Of a stretch of DNA of 64,000 nucleotides, positions 1 to 10,202 are shown piece by piece. Made by a program: the position numbers and the translations under genes. Each line of letters begins with the position of its first letter. Positions within the stretch are counted from its first letter, which is position 1. Origin of the DNA: Nicotiana tabacum (lineage: Eukaryota; Streptophyta; Magnoliopsida; Solanales; Solanaceae); NCBI RefSeq assembly GCF_000715075.1, contig NC_134095.1:54308419-54372418 (forward strand), read 5' to 3'. The notes beneath the pieces were generated by a model. That model saw only the letters and a program-made list of their open reading frames with translations. It made no database searches and had not been told where the DNA came from.

Positions 1-2412
1 ACAGAAGCAGAGATTTAGGCGCATATGCGGATGCGTAGGTGCGAAGTGATGGAACGCAGGAGCGAGGTTTTCGCAGGTGCGGATGGTGGCTCGCACCTGC
101 GATGTCGCAGGAGCGGGTATGTTGTCCGTAGGTGCGAGGGTCGAGTCCTCAGTTGATTACGCAGAAGCGGAGGTTATGTCGCAGAAGCGGCTAATGTGTC
201 CGCAGATGCAGAAGTGCTGGACAGAATGTTAAATACAAGGGTTCGCGATTTTGGCTTCATTTTAACATTTCCAAGCTCGGATTGAGGCGATTTTTGGAGC
301 AATTCTTACCAAATGAATTGGGGTAAGTATTTTCTACTCAGTTTTGGTTATATTTCATGAATCTATCTTCGATTTTAGCAGTTGATTGATGAATTTTAAA
401 GAAGAAATTGGGAATTTTGGCCTAAAGTTTCATAATATAAATTTTTGAGTTTTGAACACTGATTAGGAGTCAAATTTGAGTGAATCTAGTATGGTTGGAC
501 TCGTAATTGATTGGGTTGTCGGATTTTGTGAGTCTTGTCGAGTTTCGAGGCATGGGTCCGGGTGTGATTTTTGGTCGGATTTGGAATTTTATGTAGAATT
601 CGATCTTTATCATTGTAATTCTTTCCTTGGGATTTATCTGATGTATTTGAGTTGCTTTTTGCTAGTTTTGAGCCGTTCGGAGGTCACCACACGCGTGATG
701 GCATTCTTGGTGCGTCGCTTGGCTTGCTTGGCGTTTGGAATCGGCTTGTTTGAGATAAGTAATTCTTCTAAACTTAGTGTTGAGGGTATGAAACCTTGAA
801 TTATGTGTTATGTGATTGGTATTGAGGTGACACACATACTAGGTGACGGGCGTGTGAGCGCGCACCCTATGAATTGTGACTAGATCTGTTGTTCCATGGC
901 ACTGTATAATGGTCCTATTTTGTTGATATCTGTGTTTTCACCATGCGATTAAGTAATTAAGCTGTCAAATCATGCTAAATATCATGTCTAAGCTTTATGA
1001 TGATATTGTTAGGACCCATAGAGGTCGTTTCTTGCTTCCATCTAACTGATTTCATTGATATTTCGTACTCAGTCATATTCATGCATTCATATCATATCTC
1101 AGTCTCTGTGTTGTTTATTGATACATCATATCATTGTTGTCGGGCTAGTTTCATGACATTGTGAGCCCATGAGTGAGACTGGAGAGTTTGATGACTGAGT
1201 GAGGTCGAGGACCTGATTGTGAGATATTGAGACTATGGCCTATGAGTTGATGGTGCAGCACGTGAGTTATCCGTGTGGATTCCGATCTTGATATTATAGA
1301 ACGTGAGTTGTTCGTGTAGCACGTGAGTTGTCCATGCAGATTCTGATCTTGATACTATGGAAAGTGAGTTGTCCGTGCGGATTATAGCGCTTGGGCTGTA
1401 TGAGCCCCTCCGGAGTCTGCACACCCCCAGTGAGTACAGTTGACTATGTATATGTTTATGGATCGGGTTGCACGCCGCAACGAGTATTGTACAGTGATGA
1501 GTGATTGCATGTACTGAGCATTGAGCACGGTAAGAGATAACGTGAGATAGTGAGTTGAGTACTCTGAGAGTGTGAGTACATGAGTTCATCACTGAGAGGT
1601 ATTTCATTTGACATACGTACTTGAGATATATGCATAGAGATGCATTTCCTTTGTTGTTTGGTTTCAGTGACATTCATGATTTTACCTGTATCTTGACATG
1701 TAGGCATAGAGATGTACTTTCCTCATGCCTTTTGGAAATGAAACATTTATCCGATGAAAGTTTTTGGGAAAAATTACAGTTTTCAAACTTACTCATATGT
1801 TTGACGATTTCAGTAAAGGATTTGAGTTTTCAATGATATACTTGAAAAATGGAACTATTTTTTTCAGAAAAACTATGAAAAGGCTGAGCATCTTATCCCT
1901 GAGCTACTTCCTTATTTACTTTCTTTATATTGTTATGAACTGCTATTGATTATTGGGGTTGGACCCGACCTATGTTCCAGCTCGTCACTACTTTCAACCT
2001 AAGGTTAGATTTGTTACTTATTGAGTATATGGGGTCGGATGTGCTCATACTACACTTCCTGCACATTGCGTGCAGATTTCGGATGCAGATATTGATGTGC
2101 CGGTGGGAGCTGAATTTGAAGGTGTACCAGCATCCCTGTTGTAGCTGCCTCTTGTTCATGATAGCCTTAGTTTTGTAAAATTCTGTTTATGTACTTTTCA
2201 AACAGAAGATGTATTTTATTCATATCAGCTTTGTAAACTCTATTCTTAGAAGCTCATGATTTGTACTACCAGTCCTTGGAAAATGTATAAGAATTAGATA
2301 ATTCCTTTGTTCAATTGTTTTATTACGTTAACTGGAAATGATAATTGCTAATTGGCTTACCTAGCGGGTTGGGTTAGGTACCATCGCGACTAGTAGATTT
2401 CAGGTTGTGATA
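1..2412 (+). mobile_element. 3' part of a Tekay-like Ty3/gypsy LTR
   Basis: No gene is visible. The block has the texture of the long LTR of Tekay-type chromoviruses: repeated short GC motifs of the type gcagaagcgg or gcagatgcgg near its left side (also present in the LTR at 50284-52851), and an end of the form 'ggttaggtaccatcgcgac...gttgtgata', which parallels the LTR ends at 20145-20178 and 52810-52851. It stops at 2412 against sequence belonging to another element's LTR, so it is probably the 3' LTR of an element whose body lies left of the window. Short reading frames inside (for example 476-799) look like chance frames. The family name is inferred from the resemblance to element D in this window. 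Confidence 0.65.
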
Positions 2413-3412
2413 GGGACGCGGCGCGGTAGCACAAAAATGTTAGAGTAACTTTCCATTTCCGCTAAAAAGGCTAATTTAGTCTGGGGTTTATTGGGGGATG
2501 GCTTAAATACACGAGAAAATACCATTTTCAGGAGTTTTGACACAATTTCGACCTAAGGAGGCTAAAGAGGAGTTGAAATAATACAAGCACACAGATTTCA
2601 TTATTCCTTCCTCACTCAAGATCCGGATTTGGATTGAATTTATGTTTTCCTATACTTTAGTTACATTTGTGAAGAACTTCTCCATGTCTATGGAGTAGAT
2701 CCTTTTTGGTTTTGATGGATTTGGTGTATTGATGATTGTTTGTAGATTATAACTCTATTTATGTATTTGAATCGTTTTGGAAGATTTAATTGTTGCATCT
2801 ATATTTACTTGTTCTTGTAATCGAAAGAGGCATAACTTGTGATATCTTTACATTATATTTGTGGTTGAGTTCATAGATTCTTATAAGTAATCGAAAGAGG
2901 ATAGTTAAATCGTTAATTAAACCTAATTAGGAAAATAATCGAAAGAGGTTTTCTTAAAGACCGATCTACTTCGCATTCTTGCATATCTTCACAGTGCTTA
3001 AATTGGTTCATCTCGTGAGGTTAAGACATAATCGAGAGAGGAATTTTTGCTGAATGTTTGAACTGAAAATAGAGTGAATTCGATAGAATCACTTGAACAT
3101 TGGGAGTGAATTATCTAGAGTTAGATCCCGAACAATTATCTTGCACTTATTCCATTAAAACCCCATCCTCTCCCACCGATAACCTTAATTGCTTATTCCT
3201 TGTTTCGATAGTCACTAGTCAATAGTTGTAGATTTTAGATTCTTAGTTAGTTTTTATTATTAATATATACATCTCAACTATTGATCCTCCTGAATAGCAA
3301 TCAAGCTAAAAACCACGAGAATACTGTTTAAATCCAATCCATGTGGACACGATATTATACTATACTATTTTGACTAGCGAGCACAATTTAAGTGTGTGTT
3401 TTATGCTCGTCA
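2413..3412 (+). repeat. 5' LTR (left part missing) of the LARD-like element
   Basis: Aligns collinearly with about 7998-9005, sharing for example gtagcacaaaaatgttaga at the left and ctcgtca at the right. Differences are scattered substitutions and small indels. The right end (CA at 3411-3412) is fixed by the primer site six bases later. The promoter-proximal left portion is not in the window. Confidence 0.8.
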
Positions 3413-3417
3413 AATTT

Positions 3418-3437
3418 TGGTGTTGTTACCGGGGATT
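3418..3437 (+). other. Primer-binding site, tRNA-Asp type
   Basis: The 20 bases tggtgttgttaccggggatt resemble tggcgccgttgccggggatc, which is complementary to the 3' end of plant tRNA-Asp. All differences are C-to-T or G-to-A, as expected from decay of methylated cytosines. This primer type is known from the Athila/Tat branch of Ty3/gypsy elements. Confidence 0.75.
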
Positions 3438-3591
3438 GAAAATTAATGGTGTTTGAAATAGTTTGTAGTGCTAATTCAGGAATTACCTTTTATTTTATTT
3501 TTATTTTTTGTTTGGTTAACTTCTCTACAAGATTTCTTTTGTTGAAGAAATTTCTAAGAGTATATTATTGATATTGAATTCTAAATGATGT

Positions 3592-4620
3592 GAAGATGGA
3601 GTAAAACCATCCTAAGAAAATGGTTGAAGAGTTAGCAGCCGAATATTATCAGCAGTGTGCTATGTGTTTTAAATGCGGTGAAAATTATCTATGGGTTGAT
3701 TGTCAAGCAGAGGTATTCTTCCTATGGTTCATCTTTTGAACACTCTCACTTTGTCTCTAGTCCGCACAGGTATGAGGATTCATAGGGGCACAATTCTGAC
3801 TATGGTTAGGACGAATACCCTTATTATGATTAGAATGACAGCGAAGTGAGACAACCACCTCAGAGGAGAATGGCAGTTTAGAAAAACTTATGTATAAGTT
3901 CATAAATAGGGTGGAAGAGAGATTTACACAAGATGATGAAGCCACTAACAACCTAACAATGCAAGTGAATCAATTAATATGTACACTTTCAGAAAGGTCA
4001 TTGCATTGATGGTGAATACATGGAGGAGATGCCCTGTGAGAATGAGCCTACCCGAGATGATGAACATCTACAGAGAGAGTTTTTCACTCTGCAAGAGGAC
4101 TCTGTTTCAACTGAGATGATTGAAGATGAGGTTTTGGTTGATTGTGCATCAATAAAAGAAGAGTTCAAATCTCCATCCTCCTATTCACATTTATAATTTT
4201 TAATAAAAGAGGATGAGGAACAAATGGTCTTGGACATACCAGAGGAATACTCAGATGACTTTTCTTCTTCATTTTCTTACTCTAACCTTGATCATGTGGA
4301 TTTTATTTTTAGGGATATACAGGAATATGCATGGATTGATCTTGTAAATGAATGTAGAAACAAGTTAAAGATGATCCTACAAGAACATTCCACCGCACAA
4401 AATGAGGCCAAAAAAGAAAGAAAAGAGCGGGTCTTTCAAAATTCCTTAAAGGACTTTGGCCTTATGAGCTCCATAAAGAATCCCGAGGAGCAAAAATGAA
4501 AAATGAATTCAGAATTAGGGGTGGAGTTCACAAGTTCTCGGAAACGGAAAAAGTCCAAGGGAGTTTTCTTTACCTCTTGCTTTTTATTTGTGTGCCGTGG
4601 GGACATGCTATAATTTAAAG
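3592..4620 (+). pseudogene. Remnant gag-like/LARD reading frame
   Basis: A broken coding region just inside the 5' LTR. Around 3625-3710 the plus strand reads a peptide with a CxxC...C arrangement (MCFKCGEN...DC), possibly a relic of a Gag zinc knuckle. An open stretch at 4224-4499 encodes an acidic then lysine-rich peptide (SDDFSSSFSYSNLD...KKERKERVF). A frame change follows into a stretch reading about HKESRGAK...FRIRGG. No catalytic motif is seen. This is probably the residual ORF of the non-autonomous family; function unknown. Confidence 0.4.
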
Positions 4621-7387
4621 TATAGGGTGGAGGATGTAAATATGTGTTTTTTTCCGTTTATTGTGTTTTGTTTTCGTTTCTTTTGATTGAAATTTTTATA
4701 AGTAAAAAAATGTTTTCCTTATGTAGTGTAATAAATTCCTCTTAAAAAATTTTGTGTTGCGGTTCTTTTCCAAAGGTTTTGTTTGAACCAGGTATAGTTA
4801 GAATTTGATAAATTTTCAAAAACCACTATGTTTTAGTGGCTATTAGCTAGTTGTAGCTACCATTTACCATATTACTTCTTATAGCTATGTTTTTAGGTTT
4901 TTTAGAGTGTATTCTATGTATTTAAGCTACTGTACTCATGTATACAGTAGCATTTCTAGGCGTGAAATGGGAGATTACAGCTAGACAGATTTTTATATTC
5001 GACTGTATTCACAGCATGAAATAGGGGATTACATCTAGATAGATTATTGTATTCGACTATATTCACGATATGTATTTGTGAATGCAGTAACGTAAATAGC
5101 ACAAATCATGGTCTATTCAGCTGTTTTTAAATGGAAAGTGAATCAATTAACATAATAGATTCCTAATATAACTCAACAAACTCAATTATAACATACAAAA
5201 TTTGTATTTACAGTTATAAAAAAGATTCTCAACCGAAAAACACCCCAAAAATATAGAAATCTTCAGAGAAAATATGCTGAATATTTTTCTTAGCTGATAA
5301 TACAACAAAAACAGAGCAATTTGAATACATATATACATCTGAATACATAAATTATATTAATTAAAAAAATATATGAATACATTCATGGAATACAACGAGA
5401 CAGTAAATACAATAAAATACATGGAATACAACGAGATATATTGAAATACAATGAAAAAAAGACAATGAATACAATGAAACACATGGAAATACATCGAGAT
5501 ACATTGAAATATATTAATAGAAAATTCAAGTTGCTCAGCCCCAAACTCTGTCGTCTTTGTTTAAGAATAACCCTAATGTCGTCTCATCGAGAAGGCTGCA
5601 ATTCTGACTCGAAATGCCATTGTTCCTGTTATCATATTCTTTACAATTGAATTTGAATGGCGCTTGTGAATTGGACAGAACCCTAGAACGACGAAGAGAA
5701 GAGGAAGATAGAGATTTATATAGAGTTTTGTTTCTAAATTCCAGATTGGTAATATAATCTGAAGAGAAGAGGAAGACGCAGAACCCTAGAACCCTCATGT
5801 TTCGATCCGAGCAGCAAACAATTTTCTGGCATTATAATACTTTCCTCAATTTTTCTCTCTCATTCTTGGGAGAATTGTAGTTGTATTCATGGAGAAAGAC
5901 TGGAGTTGAGAGAGAGAGGGTGGAGAAAAATTTGAAAGAATGAGAGAGAAAAATAATACAATACGTATTTTATGGCTTAAGAGAAGAAGGTGACCATAAA
6001 TAAATATTTGGCTATAAAAATCAAAAGGTAGCTATGGAATATAATTTTTTAAAAGGATATTTATTTAAAATAAATAAGGTATCAACCTTTGCTATAAGAG
6101 GTAAAAATTTCTTTAAATTGTTTTTAAGAGTAGGAAATCTTGTGCTGTGATTTGAAATGGAAGCAATATCTCTTGATTGTATTATGCCTTGAGAATAGTA
6201 AATGTTTTAGTTGTGACGTTTAGGCTCAGTTTTTTACTGTTGTATAAGTACTTTAAGTTATATGATCTTAACTTTGCTTAACTGTTTTGACTAGAGTATC
6301 TCGATGAGACCGATCCTGAGTGAGTTATGTGCCATGTGTGTGTGAGGTTTTGTGTATTATGCGCATTGCATTTGATGTCTAGAACTTGCCCCGTATGTTT
6401 GCAAAGCGAAATAGTAATTTTATTCGTTCTTAGAAGTGATATAGGCATTTTTTTTGTTGAGTCAGTTATATATTGACCTACCTAATTAATATGTATCGTA
6501 GTTAACCCCTTTGAGCATGTAATCCTATTTCTTTGGCAACCAAATTACAAGTTTTACCCATTTGTTTGAATTGACCATCTATTTGAACCTTTTTACCTCT
6601 CGCGATCACTTGAATTTGTTATGAACTTTGTAAAAGTTAAAGTGTGGGGTGTTAGTTTGGATTTTGAGTAGAACTATTAAAATAAGGAGAAAGGTGCATT
6701 ATTTTGAAAAAGTAAGAGCCACTTGAGCTGAAAAAAGAAAATGAAAAAAATATTCACTGATAGTGGTAACTCTTAATGCATTTGTGCTTTAAAAAGTTGG
6801 GAGTTGACGCATACTGATGTGAATATGGAGTTATGGTTTAATAAAAGTATGGAGTTTTAAATGGTTAAATTGGATGTATTAAAGTGCTTAGGGAGGTGTA
6901 GTCACGATTATATCCAAATATATCCTACCCATCCCACAGCTTACATTACAACCAAATAAAGTTCTACTTGATCCTTAATTGAATGAGCTCAATTAGTAGA
7001 GTAGTACATTATGGCCAAGCTTATGGTACGTCTTTTGTGTCACATGAATGTCACTTCTGAGAGTGAGTGAATTCTTCTTTCTATCTTGAGTTCTTAATTA
7101 TTCTTAAACTTTATTATATGTGGAACTACTCTCTATTATTATGTGAGGCACTTGATTCACGAAGGAAAGGTGGTTCCGTTGACCTATGTGTTAGAGTTAG
7201 TGAGCAGGTTGTGAAAAATGCGTGGTGCTTTTGAGTCAAATCTTGAGGCGAGGATGTTACAGTATTGTGCTTAATCTGTTTTGATTATTCTTGGTGTTAT
7301 GAGTTAGGAGAGTTGTTTAAAAAGGTCGTGTCTACGTGAAGTGTAGTTTGATTGCTAGAGGACGAACAATGGTTAAGTGTGGGGTGT
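4621..7387 (+). other. Non-coding interior of the LARD-like element
   Basis: AT-rich and gene-free. It holds an imperfect 54-bp tandem duplication (4960-5067) and runs of short repeated words such as tacaacgagatacattgaaat around 5400-5520. Between about 4790 and 6110 the base texture (many gtagctac and ggctat words near both sides) differs from the rest and could be a secondary insertion; no clean termini were found. The last part, about 6200-7387, runs into the polypurine tract before the 3' LTR. Confidence 0.4.
4960..5067 (+). repeat. Imperfect 54-bp tandem duplication
   Basis: The unit beginning gcgtgaaatgggagattaca at 4960 recurs at 5014 as gcatgaaataggggattaca, with both copies ending in gactrtattcac. 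Divergence is about 15 percent by eye, so the duplication is not recent. Confidence 0.7.
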
Positions 7388-9005
7388 TGATGGTAGGCTA
7401 TAATCTCGTGTTTTAGTCGATAATTGCACTTTACTTGTGTTGAGCTTTAATTAGTAGTGTTTTGAACTTATTTTGTGTTTTACACCATGTAGGAGTGAAT
7501 TTCGAGTTAAGTAGATGTTGTGGAGCTAATTCGAGCTATTTAGAATTTTGAAGTCTAAGTAGAAACCCAAGCAATTAAGCCGAGATCACGTTTAGGATCG
7601 ATTATGTATGAAAAAAATGAGCAAAATGTTCAAAGGCCAAAACTGTGGCGGAGGCAAGTCGTGCCTTTGGAAAGAAATACAATTGATTATATTTGAGGTG
7701 AATTTCTTAGAAACGTTACTTTATTCCTACCACATGATCTAATAAACTGGATGCTTAGTCTTCATTATTGGAGACAAATGAAAGAGGCAGCAAAAGAACT
7801 GAGTGGGCGACGCTGCATGCGTCGCATTGTGCAGCGCGACAACACAAAACAGCAGCAAACGTTTAATCTGCAAGGGCTCTGTACTTCCCCATTACTGCGA
7901 CAAAATGCACATCCGTGAGGCACGGCGCAGTAGTGCAAAATATGGCCAGAAATGATTTTTGGAATTGTTCTAGAATCCCTCACAAGCGTGCCCCATGGCG
8001 CGGCGCAGGGTAGTAGCACAAAAATGTTAGAATGACTTCACATTTCCTCTAAAAAGGGTAATTTCGTCCGGGGTTTATTGGGGATGGCTTAAATACACAG
8101 AAAATACCATTTTCGGGACTTTTGACACAATTTCGATCTAAGGAGGCTAAGGAAGAGTTGGAAGAACACAAGCACAAGGATTTCATTATTCCTTCCTCAC
8201 TCAAGATCCGGGTTTGGATTGAATTTATGTTTTCTTATACTTTAGTTACATTTGTGAAGAACTTCTCCATGTCTATGGAGTATTTCCTTTTGGGTTTTGA
8301 TGGATTTGGTGTATTGATGATTGTTTGTGGATTATAACTCTATTTTTATGTATTTGAATCGTTTTGGAAGATTTAATTATTGCATCTATATTCACTTGTT
8401 TTTGTAATCGAAAGAGGCATAACTTGTGATATCTTTGCATTATATTTATGGTTGAGTTCATAGATTCTCTAAGTAATCGAAAGATGCTAGTTGAAATCGT
8501 TGATTAAACCTAATTAGGAAAATAATTGAAAGAGGATTTCCTAAAGACCGATCTGCTACGCATTCTTGCATATCTTCATAATGCTTAAATTGGTTTATCT
8601 CGTGAGGTTAAGACTTAATCGAGAGAGGAGTTTTTGCTGAACATTTGAACTAATAATAGAGTGAATTCGAGAGACTCACTTGGACATTAGAAGTGAATTA
8701 TCTAGAGTCAGATCCCGAACAATTATTTTGCAGTTATTCCGTCAAAACCCTATCCTCTCCCACTGATAACCTTAATTGCGTATTCTTTATTTTGATTGTC
8801 ATTAGTCAATAGTTGTAGATTTAGATTCTTAGTTAATTTTTATTATTAATCATATAAATCTCAATTGTTGATCCTCCTGAATAGCAGTCAAGCTAGAAAT
8901 TACGAGAATACTGTTTAAATCCAATCTCTGTGGACACGATATTATATTATACTATATTATCTTTGACTAGCGAGCATAATTTAAGTGTGTGTTTTACGCT
9001 CGTCA
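7388..9005 (+). repeat. 3' LTR of the LARD-like element
   Basis: Starts tgatggtaggctataatctc directly after a G-rich tract and ends gctcgtca, giving TG...CA termini and a length of 1618 bases. Its right about 1 kb duplicates the truncated 5' LTR. A minus-strand frame at 7765-8019 has no recognisable features and is treated as chance. Confidence 0.75.
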
Positions 9006-9262
9006 TAGAGTTGCATCCCAACCTAAGTCTTGGCATCTCTTTTTCCTTTTGTACTGTTATTTATATTCAGATAATATCATTATTCTGTGTTTCAGACTTG
9101 CACTTTTGATTAGAGCTCATGATATTGTATTACCAATTCTGGGGAGTTATTGTATTTTGACGCAGTTAGTCATGTTATTGATATTAGACTCGCGCTATTT
9201 CCTTGCTATTTATGTTATTACGTTTCATTGTTGTTATGTTGGTATGCTTAGCGAGTGAGTTA
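9006..9262 (+). repeat. Left piece of an older Tekay-like LTR ('X')
   Basis: This stretch resumes an LTR 3' region just after the LARD-like element and breaks off in gcgagtgagtta. The continuation, ccatcacgattagttatgg...gtcgtgaca, is found at 20145-20178, on the far side of element A. Rejoining gives the same end structure as the other Tekay-like LTRs in the window. Confidence 0.65.
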
Positions 9263-9267
9263 GGTAT
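9263..9267. repeat. Target site duplication, left, element A
   Basis: The 5 bases ggtat precede the TG of the LTR. The copy after the right LTR (20140-20144) is gatac. The uninterrupted site in related LTRs reads ggtacc, so both copies fit an original ggtac with one transition each. Confidence 0.65.
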
Positions 9268-9822
9268 TGTTTAACCAAAAAATAAAATTTTAGTCAAAGC
9301 TAGAATTTAGAAGAACGCGGGTTACTGATAATCAAAAGAATATGTAGAAGAAAGTAATTTAGAGTAACCAGAGGGTAATCAGGAGAAAAATAATTGAATC
9401 AAAGTATATTCCGATTGTGTCTTGTGTTTACAAGTGACCAGATACCTTCCTTTTATAGGTATCTTGAAGATATGCGTTTTCTCCAAATCATAATGAGGCT
9501 ATTATGAATAATTAAAGACATTAAATGCTACGTTACACAATTATTGTAATCAATACAAATTCTCTAACGTATCCAGTATTTAATGCCTGTCGAATTTTGT
9601 ATCTGCGCTCTTTATTATGGTCAGATCCATTCCTTTTGATAAATGATTTAAATAGGTATGGGGGGTGAATCCTTCAAATATCCTCCCGTGCCTCTTCCTT
9701 TGCCTTTGCTCGTTTCTACTGCTGCCCGTGCCTCTTGACTAGTTATAATTCTTTGACTATTTGACCAGTCCACGTGTCTCAACATGTCACTTGCATATAT
9801 AAATGCAATTTTTCCCAATACA
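9268..9822 (-). repeat. 3' LTR of element A
   Basis: On the minus strand it begins TGTATTGGGAAAAATTGC and ends TTTTTTGGTTAAACA, typical TG...CA ends. It lies next to the polypurine tract, which marks it as the 3' LTR for a minus-strand element. Confidence 0.85.
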
Positions 9823-9842
9823 GATAGTCCCCCCACTTTCCA
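9823..9842 (-). other. Polypurine tract of element A
   Basis: Minus strand reads GAAAGTGGGGGGACTATC immediately before the LTR start TGTATTGGG, the expected plus-strand primer position. Confidence 0.75.
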
Positions 9843-10098
9843 TTTATTCATCAATTGAATATTTAGGAAGTGGATTTCATTAAAACGAGAATTTTTGTCA
9901 CTATTAATGCTATGACAAAATTTACGCTTCAATTGTCACTTCCATTTAATATTTCGTACACGTATCAATTTTCCATTGGCTCTGCAGTTTTTGCAGCCTT
10001 TTTCAAGGTTTTTACGGTTCCACTATTAACGAAGTGCCAGTTATCATAATTATGGTCTTTCCACCTCCGCACTTTTACCTTTGGCGGTTGTTTATCGG

Positions 10099-10106
10099 TA
10101 TAAATA
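10099..10106 (+). promoter_or_regulatory. Candidate TATA box for the antisense gene of element A
   Basis: The plus strand has tataaata about 100 bases upstream of the first ATG (10203). No upstream ATG occurs between this motif and the start codon. This would let the antisense gene be transcribed from its own promoter rather than from the LTR. Inferred from position and sequence only. Confidence 0.5.
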
Positions 10107-10202
10107 TAATTGTTTTTCCTTGTCTTTTATCACATAAAGCTTATTGAACACTTATTTCTCCAAATCTCTGTTGACTTCTTCCTTAGATCATTCCTCTTCG
10201 AT

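Larger units (their letters stand above)
2413..9005 (+). mobile_element. Non-autonomous LTR retrotransposon (LARD-like), tRNA-Asp primed
   Basis: Two direct repeats of about 1 kb (2413-3412 and about 7998-9005) match almost base for base, both ending ctcgtca. The 3' copy extends left to a TG start at 7388. The first LTR is followed at 3418 by a primer-binding site, and a purine-rich tract with gtgtggggtg precedes the 3' LTR. The interior (3413-7387) encodes no recognisable protease, reverse transcriptase or integrase, so the element depended on a partner for movement. The first about 610 bases of the 5' LTR are absent because the Tekay-like LTR at 1-2412 abuts it, probably by insertion. The 5 bases after the 3' end are tagag; the matching left duplication is outside the window. 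Confidence 0.75.

Noticed and set aside
476..799. Open frame of 107 codons on plus
   Set aside because: It starts at TTG, lies inside an LTR, and has no recognisable domain.
1233..1707. Overlapping minus-strand frames of 146 and 83 codons
   Set aside because: They lie in the repetitive cgtgagttgtccgtg region of the LTR at 1-2412 and overlap each other in different frames.
5535..5798. Minus-strand frame of 87 codons starting MRVLGFCVFLF
   Set aside because: Inside the LARD interior with AGAG-rich flanks that look like a gene leader, but no domain and no continuation was found.
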